Shown: piece after piece, positions 34,017 through 42,162 of the stretch
How the letters are laid out: each line of letters starts with the position of its first letter
Numbering within the stretch: the first letter of the stretch is position 1
NCBI RefSeq assembly: GCF_041504345.1
Contig: NZ_CP167895.1
Span: 248,001-312,000 of the forward strand
DNA length: 64,000 bases
Direction: 5' to 3'
From: Vibrio sp. BS-M-Sm-2
Lineage (GTDB): Bacteria > Pseudomonadota > Gammaproteobacteria > Enterobacterales > Vibrionaceae
Program-made: the position numbers and the translations under genes
The notes under the pieces: model-generated
The model's database searches: none
Seen by the model: the letters and a program-made list of their open reading frames with translations, nothing else
What the model was told of the DNA's origin: nothing

Positions 34017-34490
34017 CTATTTCACCGCCAGCACATGCTCGATAAAGTCAGACTTCTTTTCACGGTACTCTTCTTGCGGCCAACCTTCGCAAGACATTTT
34101 GAGGGTGTTGTATTGCTGAACTAATGCCGGATTCGCACGTAGCTTGTCACGAAACCTTAGAAAGCATTCGAACTCAGAACCACTGGCGACCACTTGCAAG
34201 GCCACATCATCCCCTAATGTAGACTCCAACATACACAGTTCCGGCGTTCTTAAGGTATCGAGTTTCTCTGTAAAGCCGAGTGTTGTGAGTCTCTCTATTA
34301 CATCCTCAAGTTCGCCAAGCTCAACACCTACGAAGATATCCAAATCGCCTTTAGACACGGCAAAAGGAATAGAAGATGCGCCTACATGCTCAACTCTCGC
34401 ATTAGGGATTAGCTTTTTGATGTCACGTTCGTATCGGACAAACAGCTCGTTGCAAGCTGATTGGTATTGCTCCGCGGGGTAAAGTTTCAT
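34017..34490 (-). CDS. GrpB/UPF0157-family nucleotidyltransferase-like protein
   Basis: A 157-residue protein of the GrpB family. The nucleotidyltransferase-like core shows VEHVGASSIPFAVSKGDLDI, where the two Asp residues stand as metal ligands, and a C-terminal YREKKSDFIEHVL. The biological role of the family is not established. AAGGATAT precedes the ATG. It is co-directional with the small membrane protein gene 16 nt upstream, so they are probably co-transcribed. Confidence 0.82.
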   Translation of the reverse strand: MKLYPAEQYQSACNELFVRYERDIKKLIPNARVEHVGASSIPFAVSKGDLDIFVGVELGELEDVIERLTTLGFTEKLDTLRTPELCMLESTLGDDVALQVVASGSEFECFLRFRDKLRANPALVQQYNTLKMSCEGWPQEEYREKKSDFIEHVLAVK

Positions 34491-34506
34491 ATATCCTTAC
34501 TCCGAA

Positions 34507-34746
34507 TCACAAACTATTGAACACACCAATTGCTAACAGAAACAATACGATGCTAATAGCTCCAATATAAGAGATTCTGGTTCGCTCTTTTTCAGTTGGA
34601 ATCAATGGGGGGAAGCGCCCTAATGTGAATACTTTACAGACTATCCAGCCAGCTCCGTAACCAATGAACTCAATCAATATCGACTGAAACATATACCTAA
34701 AGAATGAGCTCAATGCCCTAAAATACGCGACTATCAAGTCTTCCAT
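34507..34746 (-). CDS. Small hypothetical membrane protein
   Basis: 79 residues with two predicted membrane segments (about 17-42 and 57-77). An AGGAC ribosome site precedes the ATG. It ends 16 nt before the GrpB-like gene. No family recognised. Confidence 0.6.
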   Translation of the reverse strand: MEDLIVAYFRALSSFFRYMFQSILIEFIGYGAGWIVCKVFTLGRFPPLIPTEKERTRISYIGAISIVLFLLAIGVFNSL

Positions 34747-34842
34747 TTTTTGTCCTAACTAAAGTCAATTTGGACTAAAAATGCCATGGGTAGAGATTCA
34801 TATCAAGAACCTTATACAGGACTGCGCACGCAATGAATCAGT

Positions 34843-35439
34843 TTAAACGTAAGTACTTACTATCGACATGCAATGATTCACAGAGTCTTCTTTCTCACCA
34901 ACAGGCGCAACATAGTGAATTGCAGCTTCGGCATGTTCTTGGTCTGCGAGCTTACAGATAACCCATGCAGCTAAGTATTTGGACGACAAGCAGCCACCCG
35001 CTGTAGCAATGTTACCTTCCGCATAAAACGGTTGGTCCAATATGGTCACACCGGATTCAATTACCCATGGCTTCGTTGTTAAATCAGTACAGGCTGGAAC
35101 TTGATTCAGTAACCCCAATACCGACATCAATAAAGTCCCTGAGCATTGACCACCAATCAATTGTGTTTGTGGATTAAGGTTTAACCTTGAGAGTAATTTA
35201 TCATCTTGGGCGACATCGCGGGTCAACATGCCACTACCAAACAACACCGCATCAGCTGTATTCGCGAACTCTAAAGGCTGTTGAGATTTAATTGTGACTC
35301 CATTCATTGAAGTCACTGATTCTGTAGGGCTAGTAATCTGCACATTCCAACCAAACTCTTTCATTCGATTCAAAATACCCGATGCGATGAAAGAATCTAG
35401 CTCGTTAAATCCATCAAATGTTAGTACGGCAATATCCAT
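34843..35439 (-). CDS. DJ-1/PfpI-family protein
   Basis: A 198-residue protein of the DJ-1/PfpI (class I glutamine amidotransferase-like) superfamily. It has the nucleophile-elbow Cys in IGGQCSGTLLMSVLGLL (about residue 98) and an acidic residue near the N-terminus (FDGFNELD) that normally pairs with it. Members act as isonitrile hydratases, glyoxalases, proteases or regulators; no choice is possible here. AAGGAAAAG precedes the ATG. Monocistronic by spacing. Confidence 0.83.
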   Translation of the reverse strand: MDIAVLTFDGFNELDSFIASGILNRMKEFGWNVQITSPTESVTSMNGVTIKSQQPLEFANTADAVLFGSGMLTRDVAQDDKLLSRLNLNPQTQLIGGQCSGTLLMSVLGLLNQVPACTDLTTKPWVIESGVTILDQPFYAEGNIATAGGCLSSKYLAAWVICKLADQEHAEAAIHYVAPVGEKEDSVNHCMSIVSTYV

Positions 35440-35522
35440 ATTTGTCTTTTCCTTAAACCCTATTTAATAGCTCAGACACTGTGATTAAAACTACATACAA
35501 CTCATTTTTGATTATATCTAAC

Positions 35523-36404
35523 TCACTTTTCGAACCGAATCGCTGAGTAATCTATTGACCTACGATGCTTTAATTGGAGATGACCGTACACCTCAAACCA
35601 CTCAAGAGATAACACATGCTTTTCACCACCTTCCAAATGTAGTTCGCAACGATACCGTTCAAAATTCGTGTCATTGACCAAACTTTGCCACTTAGTCAAA
35701 TATCTTTCACGGCCATCACGAACAATTGAATCGGATAACTCACGATTCAACATGTGCTTTTGAGAAATCGCGTATACGAAACCGTCGATAATTTCTGAGA
35801 GTTCTAGCTTAATATCATGTGATAATTTTTTCTTTGGGACACCAGCTTTAACTAGGTCATCGTAATCGTAAAAAATACTGAAATGAGCAGTGCGACTTGA
35901 TGTTCCGTGATCGTAGCGAACACCAGTAGTAAAAGTTCTTACAGGTAAAGCGCTATGTTGGCTATGTCCTCTCAAGTCGCAGCCAACTACGTAATGAATA
36001 TTTGAGTCGTAAATATCCTGACGTTGTGATTCGACAGCAACTCTAGCAGCTTCGTCATTCGTAATCTCAAATGCAAAACATCGCTTCTTCCGTTCATTAA
36101 AATGCCAATCAAGATATAACTTACTTAAGTTGAACAAGTTAAAAGCCAAACTATTCAAAGAGCTACGAATTTCATGGTTTAGTACATAGTCAGCAAACGG
36201 GGTTGAAATAGACCTTAAATTCCAATAATTAACTTTATTTTTGAAGTCCCAATATGCTTCAATTATTTGGTCATAAATAATTTCTAGATCTAAAGCTTTG
36301 ACTAGCAAAGAACGTATCTCTTGATAATTCTCCGCATCAGAATCTGATACGTCAAAAACTCGGTGCTCTGCTGTTTCAGTATTAAATACAACGATATTTT
36401 TCAT
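35523..36404 (-). CDS. Hypothetical protein, AT-rich orphan
   Basis: A 293-residue soluble protein that I do not recognise. It is rich in aromatic and charged residues, with a mostly helical N-terminal half (about 20-110) and a strand-rich C-terminal half (HYVVGCDLRGHSQHSAL, HLEGGEKHVLSLEWFEVYGH). Base composition is far below its neighbours. I counted 17 and 18 G+C in the two 60-nt blocks starting at 36241 and 36121, against 28 in a block of xdhB. GAGAGAG precedes the ATG. The composition suggests transfer from elsewhere. No mobile-element gene is adjacent. Confidence 0.65.
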   Translation of the reverse strand: MKNIVVFNTETAEHRVFDVSDSDAENYQEIRSLLVKALDLEIIYDQIIEAYWDFKNKVNYWNLRSISTPFADYVLNHEIRSSLNSLAFNLFNLSKLYLDWHFNERKKRCFAFEITNDEAARVAVESQRQDIYDSNIHYVVGCDLRGHSQHSALPVRTFTTGVRYDHGTSSRTAHFSIFYDYDDLVKAGVPKKKLSHDIKLELSEIIDGFVYAISQKHMLNRELSDSIVRDGRERYLTKWQSLVNDTNFERYRCELHLEGGEKHVLSLEWFEVYGHLQLKHRRSIDYSAIRFEK

Positions 36405-36527
36405 AACTCTCTCAACTGATCTTGAACATCAACACTCTGCCCGACTAGACAGGAACAACCAACAGCACACTTTAATTCACATATGCACCTAGAGTCACCA
36501 ACTGAATGATAATTCTGCATTTCTTTT

Positions 36528-36650
36528 GTCCAAAAACAAAAAGCCCCGGTTATAGGAACCGGGGAAACAGGGTGGGATGAGTTTGGTGCGTGCCCGAAAC
36601 CAAACTCTCCCCAAGCCTCACCTAAGACTCATGCTCTTAGGTAAAGGATT
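36528..36650 (-). ncRNA. Candidate 3'-UTR small RNA with three stem-loops after puuD
   Basis: On the minus strand, just past the puuD stop, three stems follow in order: ACCTAAGA/TCTTAGGT (36620-36642), GAGTTTGGT/ACCAAACTC (36579-36607) and CCCCGGTT/AACCGGGG (36544-36564). The last is followed by CTTTTTGTTTTTGG, a Rho-independent end. One stem would be enough to terminate the operon. Three spaced stems closing on a T-tract resemble a small regulatory RNA released from the mRNA tail. The terminator itself is secure; the RNA role is inference. Confidence 0.45.
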
Positions 36651-36658
36651 TCACATGA

Positions 36659-37978
36659 TTATTGAAGCGTCGCGCCTTGCTCTACCCAAGTTCCGATGAG
36701 TGCGCGTTCTTCGTCGGTCATTTGAGTCATGTTGCCGAGCGGCATCACCTTGGTTGTTACGGTTTGAGCAACAATCCTTGGGACGTTGGCTTTAATCTCT
36801 TCTGGAGTATCAAACATCACACCGGCTGGCGCAGCAGCAAAAGCAGCGTGGCTCGGGGTTGAAGAGTGACACACAGAACAGCGCTCTTGAATGACCTTGT
36901 TGATGGTTTCAAAGCTGACTCCTGCGCTAGCGGTTTGAGCTGCGTGGTCTGCTGGTAAAGCTAGAGCATCAGTTGTAGTTGAAGCAGTATCGATTGAAGC
37001 AGCCTCTTCTACCGTCGATTCAGTCGCGCTTACTTGCACTTCTTGAACCACTGGCGCCTGTACAACTGGAGTCATCTGTTTTTTCGCGTAAGGTGAAGTC
37101 ACAAACGCAAGCGTGATCATACCCAATGCAGCTACTGGCACTGTCCATGCAAACTTCTGACTACCATGACGCGTGTTGAAGTAGTGACGCACCAAGATAC
37201 TGAAGATCGCTAGCCCAGCAAGAATCAGCCAGTTGTATTCCGAGCCATAAGTACTTGGGAAGTGGTTACTGATCATGATGAACAGCACTGGCAGGGTCAT
37301 GTAGTTGTTGTGACGAGAACGCAGTAGACCTTTCGCTGGCAATGCCGGATCCGGTTCGCGCTTCTCTTCAATCGCTTTCACCAAGTTACGCTGTGCAGGC
37401 ATGATAACGCGGAATACGTTACCCACCATGATGGTACCAATGATTGCACCCACATGAATGTAAGCACCACGGCCACTGAACACTTGAGTTAGGCCATATG
37501 TCGCAGCGACGAGCAGCACAAACAGCACAACGCCAAGCAACACGGGGGTTTTACCTAATGGTGAGTCACACAGTAAGTCGTAGATAAACCAGCCGGCAAC
37601 GAATGAACCAATACCAATCGCGATTGCCGTTGTTGAATCAAGGCCAGAGCCCGGTGCAATCAGGTAAATCTCCGCGTTGAGGTAGTAAACCACACCCAGT
37701 AGACACACACCGGTGATCCACGTGAAGTAAGCTTCCCATTTAAACCAGTGCAGGTGCTCTGGCATCTCTGGTGGCGCAAGTTTGTATTTTTCTAGGTGAT
37801 AAATACCACCGCCGTGAATTGCCCATAAGTCGCCTGAAAGGCCCGTTTTTGGGTTTACTCGGTTAAGGTTGTTCTCTAACCAAACAAAGTAAAATGATGC
37901 GCCTATCCACGCAACACCAACAATCATGTGAGCCCAGCGTATTGCTAAATTCAACCATTCTGTAATATGCGGATCCAT
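36659..37978 (-). CDS. puuD: Membrane urate hydroxylase (urate oxidase) with C-terminal cytochrome c domain
   Basis: A 439-residue inner-membrane enzyme that oxidises urate to 5-hydroxyisourate. The N-terminal part carries about eight helices with conserved His residues (NLAIRWAHMIVGVAWIGASF, GGIYHLEKYKL, YIHVGAIIGTIMVGNVFRVI). A linker rich in Ser, Thr and Ala leads to a cytochrome c domain with haem-binding CSVCH near residue 367 and a downstream Met ligand in VMPLGNMTQM. The inner ATG, with CAGGAG upstream, is chosen over one 18 nt earlier that overlaps allA. Last gene of the puuE-uraD-alc-allA-puuD operon. Electrons go to the respiratory chain rather than making peroxide. Confidence 0.93.
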   Translation of the reverse strand: MDPHITEWLNLAIRWAHMIVGVAWIGASFYFVWLENNLNRVNPKTGLSGDLWAIHGGGIYHLEKYKLAPPEMPEHLHWFKWEAYFTWITGVCLLGVVYYLNAEIYLIAPGSGLDSTTAIAIGIGSFVAGWFIYDLLCDSPLGKTPVLLGVVLFVLLVAATYGLTQVFSGRGAYIHVGAIIGTIMVGNVFRVIMPAQRNLVKAIEEKREPDPALPAKGLLRSRHNNYMTLPVLFIMISNHFPSTYGSEYNWLILAGLAIFSILVRHYFNTRHGSQKFAWTVPVAALGMITLAFVTSPYAKKQMTPVVQAPVVQEVQVSATESTVEEAASIDTASTTTDALALPADHAAQTASAGVSFETINKVIQERCSVCHSSTPSHAAFAAAPAGVMFDTPEEIKANVPRIVAQTVTTKVMPLGNMTQMTDEERALIGTWVEQGATLQ

Positions 37979-37992
37979 AATAAACTCCTGTA

Positions 37993-38553
37993 TCACAACG
38001 CTTTAGCTAAACGTTGCTCTTCCTTATTGTCGTCCGTTGGCAAGTCGTCCAAATGCAATGCCACTCGGTCGCTGTCGAAATAAACTTCGTCACAGTTATG
38101 CCCTTCGCCGCCTCTATCGACGATCAAGAACTGGTCTTGATCGGTGAGGGCGAGAACTGGGTGATGCCACACCCCTTTGTGATAGTTCACTCCTTGACGG
38201 CCGTTGCTCAAGAAAGCTCGGCTATTGGCTAATGTTGGATCGTCGCCTTTTGGCGCAACAACAATTAAATAGGGTTGACCAAGTAATGGAATGAATGCCT
38301 GAGAGCCAAGTGGATGACGCTCTAACATTTTGATGGTTAGTGGGTAGCTCAACGGTGTGGCTTGGAAGATGCTGATGATGGCTTCTCCGTCTTGGTCTTG
38401 CACATCCGTTGTCGCTAGCTTGTGGTAGCGACGTGTTGATCCACTGTTGATCATGAAGAAATCACTATTATCGGACTCGATAACATCGCCAAACTCTGCA
38501 AAAGCCTGCTTGGTTAACGGTTCGATGGATAAACGACGTATTCCATTACTCAT
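37993..38553 (-). CDS. allA: Ureidoglycolate lyase
   Basis: A 186-residue cupin-like enzyme that splits ureidoglycolate into glyoxylate and urea. Family segments are RRLSIEPLTKQAFAEFGDVI, MLERHPLGSQAFIPL, and GVNYHKGVWHHPVLALTD with the active-site His and Lys. The length is normal. It lies 15 nt after alc and 14 nt before the preferred puuD start. It completes the route from allantoin to glyoxylate. Confidence 0.93.
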   Translation of the reverse strand: MSNGIRRLSIEPLTKQAFAEFGDVIESDNSDFFMINSGSTRRYHKLATTDVQDQDGEAIISIFQATPLSYPLTIKMLERHPLGSQAFIPLLGQPYLIVVAPKGDDPTLANSRAFLSNGRQGVNYHKGVWHHPVLALTDQDQFLIVDRGGEGHNCDEVYFDSDRVALHLDDLPTDDNKEEQRLAKAL

Positions 38554-38568
38554 ATCTGATTTCCTTAC

Positions 38569-39555
38569 CTATTTCGCCTTCGTACCAAATAGACGCAAAC
38601 GGCTGATACCACCATCTGGGAATATGTTTGCACGTACGTGGGTAATCGCACCAAGGTCATTAACCTCAGAAATGAATTCGTGAATTTCGTGCGCTTGCAG
38701 CTTTTGTGCAGGCAACAGTTCACGCCAGAATAGGCTTTGTGTTTCTACTTGGTCGTCGGTACCGCCTTTCACATAAGCCGCTTGGATTGAGCAGCTGTCT
38801 GGGTAGTTACCTTTGAAGTGAGCCGTATCCACAACGATACGTTCGATGTTGCCTGGGTGGCCTAATGCCACGATTACCCAATCATTACCCGGCGTACGAC
38901 GACGCGCTGTTTCCCAGCCATCACCCATGTTTTCACCACGGCCTGGGCCTAAGATGTTAGCTTTGTTGCCGTAGTGCTCGTCGCTACATGCCAGTGCTCG
39001 GCCACCGTGTTCAACCGATGCTAGGTCGACTTGTTGTTGAGAATCTATCGCGTCCCAATCAACACTCGGTCGGCCATAAACACGTAAGCGAGCGACACCG
39101 CCGTCTGGGTAGATGTTCAAACGTAGGTGAGTAAATACTTGGTCGCTTTCAATCTCTTCAAGATGATGATGATCACCTTGTAGTGCCATTGAAGGCAGAA
39201 TTTCTTGCCACTCTGTTGAGTCAGTTGGCTCACCTTGTGGTGAATAACACGCGTCAATTGATGCCGAAGGTGGGAAGTTACCTGTGAAGAATGAGGTATC
39301 AATATCAACGCCAGCAATGGTGCCAGCTAGGCCAAGGCGAACGACACAGTAGTCGTAACCTTCGCCGCGTTTGCGTCTGCTTTCCCAACCGTCCATCCAC
39401 TTGCCGTTGTCGTCGTATAAGTCGTCTTTCCACTCTGGCGCTGCGTGGCTGAGTAGACGGCTTTTATCCGCGAAAAAATCGTCTGTTGCGAAGATAGCTT
39501 CTGCGCCGAGTTTTTCGTCTGCAAGGTTTATGTACTGTTCAAATTTATGGGTCAT
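38569..39555 (-). CDS. alc: Allantoicase
   Basis: A 328-residue enzyme that hydrolyses allantoate to ureidoglycolate and urea. The two-fold repeated jelly-roll domain is obvious. GWESRRKRGEGYDYCVVRLG (near residue 55) is mirrored by GWETARRRTPGNDWVIVALG (near 220), and each half has its own FxGNxP and NIxPDGGxxRLR motifs. It is third in the puuE operon. Using allantoicase rather than allantoate amidohydrolase means nitrogen leaves as urea, so urease would be needed for full nitrogen recovery; none is in this window. Confidence 0.95.
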   Translation of the reverse strand: MTHKFEQYINLADEKLGAEAIFATDDFFADKSRLLSHAAPEWKDDLYDDNGKWMDGWESRRKRGEGYDYCVVRLGLAGTIAGVDIDTSFFTGNFPPSASIDACYSPQGEPTDSTEWQEILPSMALQGDHHHLEEIESDQVFTHLRLNIYPDGGVARLRVYGRPSVDWDAIDSQQQVDLASVEHGGRALACSDEHYGNKANILGPGRGENMGDGWETARRRTPGNDWVIVALGHPGNIERIVVDTAHFKGNYPDSCSIQAAYVKGGTDDQVETQSLFWRELLPAQKLQAHEIHEFISEVNDLGAITHVRANIFPDGGISRLRLFGTKAK

Positions 39556-39678
39556 GTCCGTGTAATCCTATGAAATTAATCAAGTAATAATAAAATGAGA
39601 ACTTAGTGGCTTATGTTTTTACAAATCAAACCTTTAGCGCACTAAGACTGGGCTGAGATAGCTGTTAACTCCGTTAAC

Positions 39679-40194
39679 TTACATATCCCAGAGACGAAAC
39701 ATCGCGATCTTGTTGATCTCTTGAATCGCCGTAGCAAACTCAGTTTCACTATCATTTCCTAATCGCATCTCGAACGACTCAAGAATTTGGTAACGATTGG
39801 CTCCCTTCACCGCCATGATAAAAGGGAAATTGAAGCGACTTTTGTAGCTGTTGTTGTAAGAAGTGAATTTTTCAAATTCTTTGGCGCTGCATTGGTCGAT
39901 GCCCGCCCCCGCTTGTTCTTTGGTCGACGACTCGGTGAGTTCGCCGTTTACTGCTGCTCTGCCCGCTAAATCCGGGTGAGCGTTGATCAAAGCCAACTGT
40001 TTGCCTTGATCGGCATTTAACAAGGTCGATGCCATTTTTAGATGAAGATTCTCAATATGATCATCTTCGGCATTCAAACCTTGGTCATACACCGCTTCAG
40101 CAACCCATGGGCTGTGTTCGTAAACATCAGCAAAGTGCACGATAAAGGTATCGCGGCTCATGGTTGTTGGTTGGCAAGATCGAAATTCAGTCAC
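39679..40194 (-). CDS. uraD: 2-oxo-4-hydroxy-4-carboxy-5-ureidoimidazoline (OHCU) decarboxylase
   Basis: A 171-residue enzyme that decarboxylates OHCU to S-allantoin. The catalytic His is in INAHPDLAGRAA and the opening is DTFIVHFADVYEHSPWVAEA. The frame is open for 32 more codons into puuE. I choose the GTG at 40194 because a perfect AAGGAGG stands 6 nt before it and it matches family length. It begins 24 nt after the puuE stop. Confidence 0.92.
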   Translation of the reverse strand: MTEFRSCQPTTMSRDTFIVHFADVYEHSPWVAEAVYDQGLNAEDDHIENLHLKMASTLLNADQGKQLALINAHPDLAGRAAVNGELTESSTKEQAGAGIDQCSAKEFEKFTSYNNSYKSRFNFPFIMAVKGANRYQILESFEMRLGNDSETEFATAIQEINKIAMFRLWDM

Positions 40195-40217
40195 GTTAAG
40201 CCTCCTTGCTGTTCGTT

Positions 40218-41138
40218 CTAATTTTGTTGTCCGTTGTATGGGTGATGTTGGTGCCAGTGGTTCGCGATATCGATTCGACGACATAGCCACACGCTGTCGT
40301 GCTGTTTAACGTAATCTAGGAAACGTCTTAACGCAGCAATACGACCAGGGCGACCAATCAGCCGACAGTGCAACCCAACCGACATCATTTTCGGTGCTGT
40401 TTCGCCTTCCATATAAAGGGTGTCAAAAGTGTCTTTTAGATACTGGAAGAACTGTTCACCTGAGTTGAAACCTTGCGCGGTAGAAAAACGCATGTCGTTC
40501 ACATCGAGTGTGTAAGGGATCACCAATTGAGGGTGACCCGTTTCGGTATGCCAATAAGGCAGGTCATCATCGTAGGCATCTGAGTCATAAAGAAAGCCGC
40601 CTTCTTCTGCAACCAAACGACGAGTATTTGGGCCCGTTCGGCCTGTGTACCAGCCTTGTGGGCGTTGCCCAGTCACTTGCTGGATGATCTCAATCGCTTT
40701 GGTCATGTGATCACGCTCTTCAGACTCATCAATGTATTGATAGTCTATCCAGCGGTAACCGTGGCTACAGATTTCATGCCCCGCTTCGACCATGGCTTTG
40801 GCAACGTCCGGGTGACGTTCAATGGCCATAGCGACCGCAAATACAGTCAGTGGGATTTCATATTCATCGAACAAGCGAAGAACACGCCATACACCCACAC
40901 GGCTACCATATTCATAGATCGATTCCATGCTGATGTGACGTTCGCCTTTGATCGGTTGTGCTGACGGGATCTCTGAAAGAAAGGCTTCAGACTCGTCGTC
41001 TCCATGTAACAAACAACGCTCACCGCCCTCTTCATAGTTCAATACAAAAGAAACCGCGACGCGCGCATTACCTGGCCATTGAGGGTTTGGAGGGTTAGCT
41101 CCGTAACCGATCAAATTTCTTGAATAATCCTTATTCAT
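40218..41138 (-). CDS. puuE: Allantoinase, polysaccharide-deacetylase type
   Basis: A 306-residue enzyme that opens allantoin to allantoate. It is of the PuuE type, related to polysaccharide deacetylases rather than to the amidohydrolase allantoinases. Visible family blocks are VAVSFVLNYEEGGERCLLHG, AGHEICSHGYRWIDYQYI with metal-site His residues, YTGRTGPNTRRLV and SVGLHCRLIGRPGR. First gene of the five-gene operon; the perfect GntR palindrome lies 111 bp upstream. Confidence 0.94.
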   Translation of the reverse strand: MNKDYSRNLIGYGANPPNPQWPGNARVAVSFVLNYEEGGERCLLHGDDESEAFLSEIPSAQPIKGERHISMESIYEYGSRVGVWRVLRLFDEYEIPLTVFAVAMAIERHPDVAKAMVEAGHEICSHGYRWIDYQYIDESEERDHMTKAIEIIQQVTGQRPQGWYTGRTGPNTRRLVAEEGGFLYDSDAYDDDLPYWHTETGHPQLVIPYTLDVNDMRFSTAQGFNSGEQFFQYLKDTFDTLYMEGETAPKMMSVGLHCRLIGRPGRIAALRRFLDYVKQHDSVWLCRRIDIANHWHQHHPYNGQQN

Positions 41139-41248
41139 CCAAGTACTCCTAACATAAGTGGTTGGCTTAGCCGCTCTTTAAGTGAGTCACCAAATGATTC
41201 AATCAAATGGATTCTCGATAAACAGAGCAACCTTACCCCTGTACATTT

Positions 41249-41260
41249 ATTGTATACAAT
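41249..41260. promoter_or_regulatory. GntR-type operator, perfect palindrome before puuE
   Basis: ATTGTATACAAT, identical to the copy before xdhA, 111 bp upstream of the puuE start in the 411-bp divergent region (41139-41549). The rest of that region is AT-rich and holds no supported gene. Confidence 0.7.
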
Positions 41261-41430
41261 TATTTATCTCAATGTAAAGATTTTGTTATTCAAGTTAAAT
41301 TTAGGCGATCTAATCATTTAAAAACAAAAGCTTAAGAAAATATAAATTCACTAAAAAACGATAATAAAGATCTATAAAGTCAGAAAAAACGACACGGAGG
41401 TTAACATTTTTCCAACAATTAGCTTTACTA

Positions 41431-41442
41431 ATTGTGTACAGT
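41431..41442. promoter_or_regulatory. GntR-type operator variant before uraH
   Basis: ATTGTGTACAGT matches ATTGTATACAAT at 10 of 12 positions. It is 107 bp upstream of uraH, the mirror of the spacing on the puuE side. Confidence 0.55.
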
Positions 41443-41549
41443 TCGTACATAGTTAGTGATAACAAAGTGACCAGTTGCATTCTTTGCAAGGTCGAAACAG
41501 ACAGATAAACCACGGAACAGAGGAGCGCTAAAAGCGCTATTAAGGGACT

Positions 41550-41903
41550 ATGGGAAGACTAACAACACACGTATTAGACACTACTCACGGCTTACCAGGT
41601 GCAGAGATCAAGGTAGAGCTTTATAAGGTCAATGAAGACTCAACAGAAAAGCTGGCGACGGTACTCACCAACTCCGATGGCCGAACCGATGCGCCGATTC
41701 TGGCAGGGAATGATTTCCGACCGGGGAAATATCAATTGGTGTTCTACGTTGCGGATTACTACAAAAGCAAAGGTGTAGAATTGGATGGTGTGCCCTTCTT
41801 AGATGATGTGGTGATTCGTTTTGGCTTAGATGACCCAGAAGCGCATTATCATGTCCCTCTTCTCGTCTCGCCTTACAGTTTCTCAACCTATCGGGGCAGT
41901 TAG
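41550..41903 (+). CDS. uraH: 5-hydroxyisourate hydrolase (transthyretin-like)
   Basis: A 117-residue transthyretin-related enzyme that hydrolyses 5-hydroxyisourate to OHCU, the step between PuuD and UraD. Catalytic residues stand in the usual places: His7 in LTTHVLD, Arg in DGRTDAP, His in AHYHVPLL and the diagnostic C-terminal YRGS. Divergent from puuE with an operator in between. First of four plus-strand genes whose other members are transporters and a deaminase. Confidence 0.95.
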   Translation: MGRLTTHVLDTTHGLPGAEIKVELYKVNEDSTEKLATVLTNSDGRTDAPILAGNDFRPGKYQLVFYVADYYKSKGVELDGVPFLDDVVIRFGLDDPEAHYHVPLLVSPYSFSTYRGS

Positions 41904-41959
41904 TCCTGTGACCTAGAACTTCGAACTAGGCTCAACCGACAAATATTAAACAGATTAGT

Positions 41960-41983
41960 GCGTGCATCCAAAATGATGCGCGC
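41960..41983 (+). terminator. Weak hairpin between uraH and the purine permease gene
   Basis: GCGTGCATC / GATGCGCGC with one G-T-type mismatch and a 6-nt loop, no T-run. More likely an mRNA-stabilising or attenuating stem than a full stop. Confidence 0.35.
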
Positions 41984-42162
41984 TCATTAAACACGCTCAT
42001 ATAAAAATACTAACAACGTTAATAGTTAGAGATTAATAGCTAGAAAACAGATGGTTAGAAACTGATAACTAAAGAAATAGCGGCTAGGAAAAACCTTAAA
42101 ACTTAATATTGAAATCTCGCTGTATTCAATAAATGGATCACAACAGAAAAGGACTTGCTGAC

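Noticed and set aside
31800..36650. Integron cassette array
   Set aside because: The gene mix (GNAT, GrpB, DJ-1, small membrane protein) resembles cassette cargo, but I found no attC-type repeats in the gaps and no integrase.
41310..41513. 67-codon open frame on the minus strand in the puuE-uraH gap
   Set aside because: It lies in the divergent promoter region over the uraH operator, has no ribosome site, and looks like chance in AT-rich DNA.
41139..41549. Purine riboswitch before the uraH or permease genes
   Set aside because: No conserved three-way-junction sequence could be recognised; the region is explained by the GntR-type palindromes.
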